From assembly GCA_937934775.1 (NCBI GenBank), contig CALGYL010000403.1, positions 1 through 32,098 on the forward strand: a DNA stretch of 32,098 nucleotides, read 5' to 3'. The notes beneath the pieces are model-generated. The model made no database searches and was not told the DNA's origin. It was given only the letters and a program-made list of their open reading frames with translations. How positions within the stretch are numbered: the stretch's first letter is position 1; the number at the start of each line of letters is the position of its first letter. This document shows positions 7,726-15,505 of this stretch, in pieces. Origin of the DNA: an uncultured Clostridia bacterium. GTDB lineage: Bacteria; Bacillota; Clostridia; Christensenellales; Aristaeellaceae. The position numbers and the translations under genes were made by a program.

Positions 7726-8481
7726 TTACAGGCGGGCGTCGATTCCGCGCCGGGTAAACGCATCCCGGTATGGTTCCAGCGCCTCTGCGCGCAGTGGCTT
7801 TACGCCCTCCAGCTTATATGCCATGCCGAGTGAATGATACTTTTTCTCGCCCAACTGATGAAACGGCAGAAGGTCCGCCCGACGGATGCCAAGATGCGCC
7901 AGCAATACGGAAAACGCTTCCGCGTCCTCCCAGGAATCGTTGTAGCCAGGGATCATCGGGATGCGCGCCACCACCTCCGCGCCGGACCGCACGAGAGAAG
8001 CCAGGTTTGTTAGTATCCGCCCGTTCTCCTCCCCCGTCCCCTGCCGGTGAATCTCGGCGTCATGGTGTTTCACATCAAAGAGCCACAGATCCACAAGCGG
8101 CATAAGACGCTCCAAGTTCGCCCAAGGGACCGCGCCGGAGGTTTCCACCGCGGTATGAATACTGGCGGCTTTCGCCCGCTTCAGAAGCGCCTCCGAAAAC
8201 GCGGCCTGCATCAGCGGCTCGCCGCCGGACAGCGTCAGCCCGCCGCCAGATTCCTCATAAAACGGAATATCCCTTTCGGCCTTCGCCCAGACGGCTTCAT
8301 CCCCCGCCCGTTCGCCATAGACCGTGCCGTCCTCCGCCGTTTCGGGCACGGCGCTCTGGCTCTCCGGATTGGCGCACCAGCGGCAGCGCAGCGGACACCC
8401 CTTCAGAAACACCACCGTCCGGATGCCCGGCCCGTCGTGCAGACTGAAGCGCTGAATGTTGAACAGGATTCCCTCCGCCAT
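7726..8481 (-). CDS. glycyl radical enzyme activase (radical SAM, PflA-like)
   Basis: Generates the glycyl radical on its partner GRE using S-adenosylmethionine and a [4Fe-4S] cluster. 251 aa from ATG 8481 (GAGG 5 bp upstream). Seen: NIQRFSLHDGPGIRT, the cluster motif with Cys29, Cys33 and Cys36 (CX3CX2C), FYEESGGGLTLSGGEP, and VETSG further on. The segment between the cluster and the GGEP motif is short and has no cysteines. The ferredoxin-like insert with extra clusters, common in activases of GRE dehydratases, is therefore absent and the protein resembles compact PflA. It is divergent from the GRE gene and almost certainly serves it. Confidence 0.9.
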   Translation of the reverse strand: MAEGILFNIQRFSLHDGPGIRTVVFLKGCPLRCRWCANPESQSAVPETAEDGTVYGERAGDEAVWAKAERDIPFYEESGGGLTLSGGEPLMQAAFSEALLKRAKAASIHTAVETSGAVPWANLERLMPLVDLWLFDVKHHDAEIHRQGTGEENGRILTNLASLVRSGAEVVARIPMIPGYNDSWEDAEAFSVLLAHLGIRRADLLPFHQLGEKKYHSLGMAYKLEGVKPLRAEALEPYRDAFTRRGIDARL

Positions 8482-8501
8482 GACCGCCTCACCTCGGCCC
8501 A

Positions 8502-8530
8502 ACTATACCACGCTTGCGCGCGGCTGTAAA
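8502..8530 (-). promoter_or_regulatory. promoter of the activase/oxidoreductase arm
   Basis: On the minus strand, TTTACA (complement of 8525-8530) and TATAGT (complement of 8502-8507) with a 17-bp spacer. The activase ATG lies about 20 bp downstream. It is back to back with the DeoR promoter, so one regulator bound between them could control both arms. Confidence 0.65.
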
Positions 8531-8559
8531 GCCATCCGTGTCCGTCCGCGGGAAATTAT

Positions 8560-8611
8560 CTTTCATTCGAAAGCGTATCGGTTGACAAACGCAACCTCGC
8601 ACTGGTATAAT
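8560..8611 (+). promoter_or_regulatory. promoter of the DeoR-ROK-GRE operon, with possible DeoR operator
   Basis: TTGACA at 8582-8587 and TATAAT at 8606-8611, both perfect hexamers, have an 18-bp spacer. Just upstream, at 8560-8573, is an inverted repeat CTTTC-4-GAAAG. It resembles the TTTCG/CGAAA half-sites bound by several DeoR-type repressors. The regulator gene starts at 8638. Confidence 0.75.
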
Positions 8612-8637
8612 CCGAACAGAAGAAGGAAGGTGCGGCG

Positions 8638-9384
8638 GTGATCGAACGGCACAAACGCATTCTGGAAGCGCTCACGGAAGACGGACGGGCCGAGGTGACG
8701 GTTCTGGCGGAAAAGCTGGGCGTCTCCCAGGTGACGGTGCGCAAGGACCTGATCACGCTGGAAGAACTGGGGTTGGTACGCCGGGCCCACGGATTTGCGT
8801 CGATCGGTTCCGCGGACGACGTTTCCGCGAGGCTTGCCTATCAATACGACGTCAAGAAGCGCATTGCGCTGGCGGCGGTGGAGCGGGTCGCGCCGGGCGA
8901 GACGGTGATGATCGAATCCGGCTCCTGCTGCGCGCTGTTGGCGGAAACGTTGGCCGGTGCGAGGCGGGATGTGACGATTGTCACCAATTCCGCTTTTCTC
9001 GCCGGATACATCCGGGACGCGTCCCGGCCTCGGGTGGTGCTGCTGGGCGGCGACTATCAGCCCCGAAGTCAGGTGATGGTGGGGCCGCTGACCCGTCAGT
9101 GCGCGGAAGCATTCTTCGTTGACAAGCTGTTTCTGGGCACAGACGGCTTCGCCCCGGAGTACGGCTTCATGGGCGGAGACCTGATGCGCACCGAGGCGGT
9201 GCGCGCCATGCGCGCGCGGGCCAGGCAGGCTGTCATCCTGACCGATTCGTCGAAATTCTCCCGCCAGGGCGTGGTGGCCCAGATGGCCTTTTCGGAAGTC
9301 TCTACCGTGATTACCGACGGCGGCATTCCGGAAGGGGCGCAAACCATTCTCGCATCGCATGGCGTCGAGGTTATCAAAGCGTGA
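8638..9384 (+). CDS. DeoR/GlpR-family transcriptional regulator
   Basis: 248 aa from a GTG start with AAGGAAGG upstream. The N-terminal HTH (VTVLAEKLGVSQVTVRKDL, residues about 20-38) is the DeoR type. The C-terminal effector domain shows ESGSCCALLAETL, TNSAF, LGGDYQPRSQVMVGP and LTDSSKF, the phosphosugar-binding fold related to ribose-5-phosphate isomerase. Such regulators usually sense a phosphorylated sugar made by the pathway they control. It heads the plus-strand operon and stands between divergent promoters, so it probably controls both arms. Repressor role is inferred from the family. Confidence 0.9.
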   Translation: MIERHKRILEALTEDGRAEVTVLAEKLGVSQVTVRKDLITLEELGLVRRAHGFASIGSADDVSARLAYQYDVKKRIALAAVERVAPGETVMIESGSCCALLAETLAGARRDVTIVTNSAFLAGYIRDASRPRVVLLGGDYQPRSQVMVGPLTRQCAEAFFVDKLFLGTDGFAPEYGFMGGDLMRTEAVRAMRARARQAVILTDSSKFSRQGVVAQMAFSEVSTVITDGGIPEGAQTILASHGVEVIKA

Positions 9385-9396
9385 AGGAGCGGACAT

Positions 9397-10344
9397 ATGG
9401 GGAAGTTCTCCATCGGCATTGATGTGGGCGGCACCAAGATCGCCTACGGACTGTTTGACGATAGCGCGAATCTGGTCGCAAAGCGCGCGCACCCGTCGGA
9501 TTCCACCTGCCCGCCGGAACCGTTCTTCGACCGGATCGCGTTGGAGGCCCTCCAGTTGGCGGCGGACAACGCCGTAACCAAGACCGACCTTCTAGGTGTC
9601 GGCGTCGGCGTGCCTTCCTACGTGAAGTACGACGAGGGGCGCATCGTCAAGACTGTAAACCTCACCTGCCTGAACGACTTCCCGGCCAGAGACTACTTGT
9701 CGGCCAAACTGGGGCTTCCCGTGGCGCTGGCCAACGACGCGCAGGCGGCGGCGCTTGCCGAGCACCGGCACGGCGCGGGCCGCGGCTTTTCCAGCATGCT
9801 CTACTGCCCGGTATCCACCGGCATATCATCCGCCGTGATCATCGATGGCAGGCTTTTCCGGGGCAGCTACGGCTGGGCGGGCGAGACGGGCCATGCCATT
9901 ATTACGCCGGGCGAAGGCATCCTGTGCGGCTGCGGCAACAGAGGGTGCCTGATGTCTTACGTGTCCGGCTCGATGATCGTGAAACATGTACAGCAAAAGC
10001 TGGAAGAGGGCGAGCGGTCCATCCTGCCGGAACTGGCCGGGGACGCGTCCCGCATCACCGCCCGCCACATCCAGGAAGGGTACGACCTGAACGACCCGCT
10101 GTCCCGCTGGGCAGTAGCGCAGATGGCCAGATATATGGCGGTGTGGCTGTACAACCTGTATGTGACCTTCAACATCAACTGCTTTGTGTTCGGCGGCGGC
10201 CTTCTGAAATTCGGCGACCGGCTGTTCCCAGCGGTGCGCGCGCAGTTTGACGCCTACAATCAGAGCAGCCTGCCTGTCTACTTCAAAAATGCCGAGCTGA
10301 CCGAGGATTTTGGCATTGTCGGCGCGATGGAACTGCTGAGGTAA
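9397..10344 (+). CDS. ROK-family sugar kinase
   Basis: 315-aa ROK protein. ATP-binding DVGGTK at residues 9-14, a NDAQAAALAEH segment with the catalytic-type Asp, ETGHAI and the zinc site GCGNRGCL are all visible. Without an N-terminal HTH it is a kinase rather than a regulator. The last zinc-motif position is followed by Met where Glu is usual (GCLE). It begins 12 bp after the DeoR gene and abuts the GRE gene, so the three are one operon. Likely role: phosphorylate the sugar-like substrate that the GRE then cleaves. Substrate is not readable from sequence. Confidence 0.88.
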   Translation: MGKFSIGIDVGGTKIAYGLFDDSANLVAKRAHPSDSTCPPEPFFDRIALEALQLAADNAVTKTDLLGVGVGVPSYVKYDEGRIVKTVNLTCLNDFPARDYLSAKLGLPVALANDAQAAALAEHRHGAGRGFSSMLYCPVSTGISSAVIIDGRLFRGSYGWAGETGHAIITPGEGILCGCGNRGCLMSYVSGSMIVKHVQQKLEEGERSILPELAGDASRITARHIQEGYDLNDPLSRWAVAQMARYMAVWLYNLYVTFNINCFVFGGGLLKFGDRLFPAVRAQFDAYNQSSLPVYFKNAELTEDFGIVGAMELLR

Positions 10345-10350
10345 ATGATT

Positions 10351-12750
10351 ATGAGCGAATTTGGCATCCCTTCAAAGCGCATGGCCCGCTACCGCGAAGA
10401 AATGCTCTCCACCCTGCCCCGCGTCTGCGCCGAGCGCGCAGTGCTCGCCACCGAATCGGAACGCGAGCACCGCGCCCAACCGCTTCCCATCCGGCGTGCC
10501 CGGATGCTCCAGCGCGTGCTCTCCGGCATGACTCTCTACATCGAGCCGGAAACGCTGCTCTGCGGCAATCAGGCTTCCGCCAACCGCGCCGCGCCGGTGT
10601 TCCCGGAGTATGCCTTTGACTGGCTGATCGACGAACTGGACGACCTGAACAAGCGGGACGGCGACCGCTTCCTGATCGCGGAAGAGGATAAGACGCGCCT
10701 CCGGGCGATTGCGCCGTTCTGGAGTAAAAATACGCTGAAGGACAAGGGCCTTGCAATGATGCCAGAGCGGGCGCGGCTGCTCTACGACATTGGCGTCATC
10801 AAGGCGGAGGGCAACATCACCTCGGGCGACGCCCACATCGCGGCTGACTACGCGCTTCTTCTGGAAAAAGGTCTTGTGGATTTCAAATCCCGGGCGCAAA
10901 CAAGGCTGGAGGCGCTGAACCTGACCGAAGCCAAGAACATCGGGAAATACCACTTCTACCAAGGCATTGCAATCGCCATCGACGCGACGCTGGCCTTTGC
11001 GGATCGATACGCCGCCCTCGCGGAACGGATGGCGGCCGTCGAAGCGCCTGTCCGGGCCGAAGAACTGCATGAAATGGCGCGCATTCTGCGTAAGGTGCCC
11101 GCGGGGCCTGCGGAAACACTTCGTGAAGCGGTGCAAAGCGTCTGGCTGGTGCACTGCGCGCTGCAGATTGAATCCAACGGCCACTCGCTGTCCTATGGGC
11201 GGATGGATCAGTATTTATACCCCTTCTACAAGCGGGATCTGGAGGCGGGCCGCGTCACCCGGGAACAGGCGACGGAACTGATGGTCAACCTGTGGCTTAA
11301 AACCCTGTCCATCAACAAAATCCGCCCCTGGAGCCATACCCGTTTCTCGGCGGGCAGCCCCCTGTACCAGAATGTGACCATCGGCGGCCAGACGACGGAC
11401 GGCTGGGACGCGGTGAACGAGTTCTCGGACATCATCCTGGACAGTGTGGCGCAGGTGCGTCTGCCGCAGCCCAACCTGACGGTGCGCTATCACCGGGGCC
11501 TGAGCGACGCCTTCATGCACCGCTGCGTAGATCTGATCCGGCTGGGCATCGGGATGCCCGCCTTCAACAGTGACGAAGTCATCATCCCCAGCTTGATTGA
11601 AAAGGGCGTGAAGCCGGAGGATGCGCAAAACTACAGCGCCATCGGCTGCGTGGAGGTGGCGGTGCCCGGCAAATGGGGCTACCGCTGCACCGGCATGAGC
11701 TTCATCAATTTCCCCAAAACGCTGCTCATCGCGATGAACGACGGCATCGACCCCGCCAGCGGCAAGCGCGCCTGGGTGGGCATGGGACATTTCCGGGATA
11801 TGACGGAATTCTCCCAGCTCATGGCCGCCTGGGACGGCTGCATCCGGGATCTGGCCCGGCAGGCGGTGGTGATCGATACCTGCTGCGATCTGGCGCTGGA
11901 GCAGGAGACCGCCGACATCCTTTTAAGCGCTCTGTGCGACGATTGCATCGGACGCGGATTGAATCTGAAACAGGGCGGCGCGGTGTACGACTTCATCAGC
12001 GATTTGCAGGTGGGCATCGCGAACCTCGCGGATTCATTGGCCGCCGTAAAAAAAGTCGTGTTTGAGGACAAGACCGCCTCCCCCGACCGGCTCTGGAATG
12101 CGCTGACCACGGACTTTGAGGGCGAGGAGGGCGCGCGCATCCGGAAGCTTTTGCTGGACGCGCCCAAATACGGCAACGACGACGATTATCCGGACCTTCT
12201 GATCCGGGATGCCTACGCCTCCTACATCGACGAGATCAAGGGGCTGCACAACACCCGGTATGGCCGCGGGCCGATCGGCGGGACGTATTACGCAGGTACC
12301 AGTTCGATCTCCGCCAATGTGCCCCAGGGCGCTTCCACGCCTGCGACGCCCGACGGCCGCCTTTCCGGCGAACCGCTGGCGGAGGGCTGCTCCCCCGCCC
12401 ACGGCATGGACCGGAACGGCCCCACGGCGGTGTTCCGGTCGGTGGCAAAGCTCCCCACCCGCGCGATCACCGGCGGCGTTCTGCTCAACCAGAAAGTGAC
12501 GCCCGACATGCTGGCGCGCGCTGAAAACCGCGAAAAGATGATTCTTCTGATCCGCGCGTTTTTCAACCGGCTCGACGGTTTCCACGTGCAGTACAATGTG
12601 GTCAGCCGCGAAACGCTGCTGGACGCGCAGGCGCGCCCGGAGAAATACCGGGATCTGATCGTGCGTGTCGCGGGCTACAGCGCGTTCTTCAGTTCGCTGT
12701 CCCGCACCACCCAAGATGACATCATCGCCCGCACTGAGCAGGAACTATAG
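10351..12750 (+). CDS. glycyl radical enzyme of the dehydratase/lyase type, substrate unknown
   Basis: 799 aa from ATG 10351, which has a GAGG 9 bp upstream; ATG 10345 is only 3 bp from it. The active-site motif is GCVE with Cys433 and Glu435, and the radical-carrying glycine is Gly775 in VRVAGYSAFF near the C-terminus. The single Cys followed by V-E marks the glycerol/diol-dehydratase and C-O lyase branch, not pyruvate formate-lyase, which has Cys-Cys. Downstream of the cysteine the residues are VAVPGKWGYR. E. coli PflD and YbiW, also of this branch, open phosphorylated anhydrohexitols. The adjacent ROK kinase and sugar-type oxidoreductase fit a similar phosphosugar substrate. Oxygen-sensitive, cytoplasmic, activated by the product of 7726-8481. 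Confidence 0.92.
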   Translation: MSEFGIPSKRMARYREEMLSTLPRVCAERAVLATESEREHRAQPLPIRRARMLQRVLSGMTLYIEPETLLCGNQASANRAAPVFPEYAFDWLIDELDDLNKRDGDRFLIAEEDKTRLRAIAPFWSKNTLKDKGLAMMPERARLLYDIGVIKAEGNITSGDAHIAADYALLLEKGLVDFKSRAQTRLEALNLTEAKNIGKYHFYQGIAIAIDATLAFADRYAALAERMAAVEAPVRAEELHEMARILRKVPAGPAETLREAVQSVWLVHCALQIESNGHSLSYGRMDQYLYPFYKRDLEAGRVTREQATELMVNLWLKTLSINKIRPWSHTRFSAGSPLYQNVTIGGQTTDGWDAVNEFSDIILDSVAQVRLPQPNLTVRYHRGLSDAFMHRCVDLIRLGIGMPAFNSDEVIIPSLIEKGVKPEDAQNYSAIGCVEVAVPGKWGYRCTGMSFINFPKTLLIAMNDGIDPASGKRAWVGMGHFRDMTEFSQLMAAWDGCIRDLARQAVVIDTCCDLALEQETADILLSALCDDCIGRGLNLKQGGAVYDFISDLQVGIANLADSLAAVKKVVFEDKTASPDRLWNALTTDFEGEEGARIRKLLLDAPKYGNDDDYPDLLIRDAYASYIDEIKGLHNTRYGRGPIGGTYYAGTSSISANVPQGASTPATPDGRLSGEPLAEGCSPAHGMDRNGPTAVFRSVAKLPTRAITGGVLLNQKVTPDMLARAENREKMILLIRAFFNRLDGFHVQYNVVSRETLLDAQARPEKYRDLIVRVAGYSAFFSSLSRTTQDDIIARTEQEL

Positions 12751-12773
12751 TGCCAAAGGTCGAATAGTACCAC

Positions 12774-13295
12774 ATGAAAAATTTGAACTATCGCGTGATC
12801 CGCTCCGCCCGCCGCACGATCGCGCTGGAACTCGCGCCGGATCTTTCTCTGACCGTGCGCGCCCCCATGCGCCTCTCCCAGCGGGAGATCGAGCGGTTTG
12901 TTTCAGGCAAGGCAGGCTGGATCGAGCGCCACCGGGCGCGAATGCTGGCCCGCCCGCTGATCGCGGAGCCGTCGTCGGAAGAAATCAAGGCTCTGATCCG
13001 TTCGGCGCATCAGGTACTTCCCGAAAAGGTGCGCCTGTGGGGCGGGCGGATGGGCCTCATGCCCACCCACATCACCATTACCCGGGCGCGCACCCGTTTT
13101 GGCAGTTGCAGCGCGAAAGACGCGATCAGCTTTTCCTGCAGGCTTCTGCAGCGGGAGGACGATCTGATCGACTACGTGGTGGTGCACGAACTGGCCCACA
13201 TCCGCCACAAAAACCACGGGCGGGAATTTCACGCACTGATCGAACGGTTTCTGCCGGGGCACCGGGTCCTTGAAAAGCGCCTTCGCGGCAGATAA
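12774..13295 (+). CDS. YgjP-like zinc metallopeptidase (M48/SprT-related, DUF45)
   Basis: 173 aa. The zinc motif HELAHIRHKNHGREFH gives His138, Glu139 and His142 with a distal His153; the upstream RFGSCSAKDAISFS is the family's RWGSCS signature. No signal peptide. It begins 23 bp after the GRE stop and precedes the hydrolase gene by 17 bp, so it is probably co-transcribed, but a functional tie to the GRE is not evident. The ribosome site is weak (AAAGG about 15 bp away), which suggests low expression or coupling. Family assignment is firm; substrate unknown. Confidence 0.85.
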   Translation: MKNLNYRVIRSARRTIALELAPDLSLTVRAPMRLSQREIERFVSGKAGWIERHRARMLARPLIAEPSSEEIKALIRSAHQVLPEKVRLWGGRMGLMPTHITITRARTRFGSCSAKDAISFSCRLLQREDDLIDYVVVHELAHIRHKNHGREFHALIERFLPGHRVLEKRLRGR

Positions 13296-13312
13296 GGAAA
13301 AGGAGCGGCTCC

Positions 13313-13837
13313 ATGAAAAAGCTTCTGTTTGTGATCGACTATCAGGTGGATTTTGTCTCGGGCGCGCTGGGCTTCCCCGGTGCGGAAACGTTGGATGATG
13401 GCATCGCCCAAAGAATTTACGCCTATGGTCCCGGACTCGTCTACTTCACGCGGGATACCCATGCGCCGGCGTACCTCTCAACCCAGGAAGGTCGAAATCT
13501 GCCCGTGGCGCACTGTCTGAAGGGTTCGGACGGCTGGCAGGTGTATGGCAAAACTGGAAAGGCGCTGGAAAAAATCGGGGCGACCGGCATCGATAAAATC
13601 GCCTTCGGCATGTCGCCGGAACAACTGCTGACGCTGCCCGATCCCAAAGAAGTGGAATCGATCGAGATGGTCGGGCTGGTGTCAAACATCTGTGTACTGT
13701 CCAACGCGGTGCTGCTCAAGAGCCGGTATCCGGAGGCGAAGGTGTCCGTGGACGGGAACCTGACCGCAAGTTTCGATCCCACCCTGCACGACGCCGCGAT
13801 CAGGGTATTGAAGGGAATACAGGTGGAGATCCTTTGA
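13313..13837 (+). CDS. isochorismatase/nicotinamidase-like cysteine hydrolase
   Basis: 174 aa with AAGGAG before the ATG. The family triad can be placed at Asp9 (FVIDYQVDF), Lys95 (DKIAFG) and Cys127 (GLVSNICVLSNA). HCLKGSDGWQV and YFTRDTHAP are typical of small nicotinamidase-like hydrolases. Possible reactions include nicotinamide to nicotinate in NAD salvage. A metal-binding His cluster like that of PncA is only partly visible, so the substrate is left open. Last gene of the plus-strand run; a GC-rich hairpin follows 6 bp after the stop. Confidence 0.82.
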   Translation: MKKLLFVIDYQVDFVSGALGFPGAETLDDGIAQRIYAYGPGLVYFTRDTHAPAYLSTQEGRNLPVAHCLKGSDGWQVYGKTGKALEKIGATGIDKIAFGMSPEQLLTLPDPKEVESIEMVGLVSNICVLSNAVLLKSRYPEAKVSVDGNLTASFDPTLHDAAIRVLKGIQVEIL

Positions 13838-13843
13838 AAACAG

Positions 13844-13868
13844 GGCCCGCGCATGCCGTGCGCGGGCC
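13844..13868 (+). terminator. GC-rich hairpin after the hydrolase gene
   Basis: A 10-bp perfect stem (13844-13853 with 13859-13868) and TGCCG loop lie just after the stop codon. No T-run follows, so it may act together with the second hairpin at 13874-13904 or as an mRNA 3' stabiliser. Its right half recurs at 14081-14098. Confidence 0.6.
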
Positions 13869-13873
13869 TCAGA

Positions 13874-13904
13874 GCATTAAAAAATCCTGCGGATTTTTTA
13901 ATGC
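13874..13904. terminator. perfect 14-bp hairpin with A- and T-runs
   Basis: 13874-13887 and 13891-13904 are exact inverted repeats with loop TGC. The stem contains six A on one side and six T on the other. Polymerase from either direction therefore meets a short GC hairpin followed by U residues. Probably a bidirectional terminator. Confidence 0.6.
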
Positions 13905-13908
13905 GAAA

Positions 13909-14016
13909 GGAAGCGTCTGCATGCGCCTGAAATCCTGCCGGATTTCCGGGCGGCGCACTGACTTCAGGTGCTGTTTCCACCACCAGTGTGCGCATTGATG
14001 GTGGAAACACGCTTCC
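13909..14016. other. structured 108-bp element with nested inverted repeats
   Basis: GGAAGCGT at 13909-13916 is complementary to ACGCTTCC at 14009-14016. Inside are TGTTTCCACCA (13972-13982) facing TGGTGGAAACA (13999-14009), GCGCCTGAA (13923-13931) facing TTCAGGTGC (13963-13971, one G-U), and a competing GAAATCC/GGATTTC hairpin at 13929-13946. The helices can form a multi-branched fold. No open frame is supported. Candidate small RNA or palindromic repeat element; no known family recognised. Confidence 0.45.
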
Positions 14017-14080
14017 GGCGCGCAGGTCGTCGGAAGCGAGTATAGCAGTACGAGAGTTATTTGATCGTCTGGGGTCCGCC

Positions 14081-14098
14081 CATGCCGTGCGCGGGCCT
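14081..14098 (+). repeat. second copy of an 18-bp sequence (first copy at 13852-13869)
   Basis: The 18-mer from 13852 (CATGCCGTGCGCGGGCCT) recurs exactly 229 bp away, here followed by TTTT. The preceding bases also partly match (GGTCCGCCCA against GGCCCGCGCA). The two copies bracket the structured DNA in between. Confidence 0.7.
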
Positions 14099-14122
14099 TT
14101 TACGAACGAAAGGAGGATTCGC

Positions 14123-15505
14123 ATGCCCATTTTAGGCGCATTCATCCTGCCGCATCCGCCGGTGATTCTGCCGGAAGTGGGGCATGGCCGGGAACAGGCG
14201 CTTTCCGCGACCATCCGGGCGTTTCAGGCCTGCGCGGAGCGGATTCGTGCGCTTGACCCGGAGACGGTCGTGGTTGTCTCCTCCCACGCCACATCCTATG
14301 CGGATTACTTTCACATCTCTCCCGGCGCGGGTGCAACCGGGGACATGGCGCGCTTCGGCGCGCCGGAAGCCCGTCTGACCGTCGCATACGATCAGGCGCT
14401 GGCTCAGCGCATCGCGAAGGAAGCGACCGGCGGCGGCATCCCGGCGGGGACAAACGGAGAGCGCGACCGGACATTGGACCACGGCACCTTTGTGCCGCTC
14501 ATAATGCTCCGCTCCACATGCCCAGAGGCGCAGATCGTCCGAATTGGCCTGTCGGGGCTTTCTCCGCTATCCCATTACCGGCTGGGCCAGGCGATCGCGC
14601 GCGCGGTTGACGCACTGGGCCGCAGGGCGATCCTTTTGGCCAGCGGCGATCTCTCCCACAAGCTGGCCGAGGACGGCCCCTACGGCTACACGCCGGAAGG
14701 GCCGGTGTACGACGAGCGCATCACCCGCGCCATGGCGCAAGGCGATTTTTTGGATTTCCTCTCGATCCCCCCGGATCTGAACGAATCGGCCGCTGCCTGC
14801 GGCACCGGGAGCTTCCAGATTCTTGCGGGCGCACTGGACGGCCTCTGCGTGAAAGCGGCGCTTTTATCCCACGAAGGGCCGTTTGGCGTCGGTTACGCGG
14901 TCGCCGCGTTTGATCCGGTCGGCCCGGACGAAACCCGCCGATTCGGCGAGGCCTTCCTCCATGCGGAAAACGCGCGTCTTTCGGAGATCAAGGCAGGCGA
15001 AAGCCCGATTGTGCGGCTGGCGCGGCTGGCGCTGGAGACCGTCGTCAAAACCGGCAAACGCGCGGCGCTTCCGGAGGGGCTTCCCGACTGGATGACGAAA
15101 ACGCGCGCCGGTACGTTCGTATCGCTGAAGAAATACGGACATCTCAGGGGCTGCATCGGCACCATCCTGCCCGTGACGGGTTCCATTGCGCAGGAAGTGC
15201 TCCAAAACGCCGTATCCGCTGGGCGGGAGGACCCGAGGTTCGATCCGGTGGAAGCGGATGAATTGGACGAGCTGACCTACAGCGTGGATGTGCTGGGCGC
15301 ACCGGAACAAACGGATCTTCTGTCGCTTGATCCTTCGAAGTACGGCGTGATTGTCTCCAGCGGGCGGAAGCGGGGACTTTTGCTCCCGATGCTGGAGGGC
15401 GTCGACAGCGTGGACCAACAGGTCGCAATCGCCCGCCGCAAGGCGGGCATCGGCGAACGGGAACCGGTAACACTGGAGCGCTTTCAGGTGGTACGCTACA
15501 AATGA
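14123..15505 (+). CDS. AmmeMemoRadiSam protein B-A fusion (MEMO domain plus AMMECR1 domain)
   Basis: 460 aa from ATG 14123 (AGGAGG 6 bp upstream). Residues about 1-265 form the MEMO/LigB-like domain related to class III extradiol dioxygenases. The metal-site pieces LPHPPVILPE, SSHATSY, DHGTFVPL and ASGDLSHKL are visible. Residues about 290-460 are an AMMECR1 domain with the conserved LRGCIGT. In many bacteria these are separate proteins next to a radical SAM enzyme; here they are one polypeptide. Biochemical function of the trio is not established. The radical SAM gene follows at once with an ATGA overlap but is broken, so this protein may now act without its partner. Confidence 0.9.
   Translation: MPILGAFILPHPPVILPEVGHGREQALSATIRAFQACAERIRALDPETVVVVSSHATSYADYFHISPGAGATGDMARFGAPEARLTVAYDQALAQRIAKEATGGGIPAGTNGERDRTLDHGTFVPLIMLRSTCPEAQIVRIGLSGLSPLSHYRLGQAIARAVDALGRRAILLASGDLSHKLAEDGPYGYTPEGPVYDERITRAMAQGDFLDFLSIPPDLNESAAACGTGSFQILAGALDGLCVKAALLSHEGPFGVGYAVAAFDPVGPDETRRFGEAFLHAENARLSEIKAGESPIVRLARLALETVVKTGKRAALPEGLPDWMTKTRAGTFVSLKKYGHLRGCIGTILPVTGSIAQEVLQNAVSAGREDPRFDPVEADELDELTYSVDVLGAPEQTDLLSLDPSKYGVIVSSGRKRGLLLPMLEGVDSVDQQVAIARRKAGIGEREPVTLERFQVVRYK

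Noticed and set aside
12774..13837. YgjP-like peptidase and isochorismatase-like hydrolase as parts of the GRE pathway
   Set aside because: They are close and on the same strand, but neither family has a sensible step in sugar radical catabolism; co-transcription alone is not enough.
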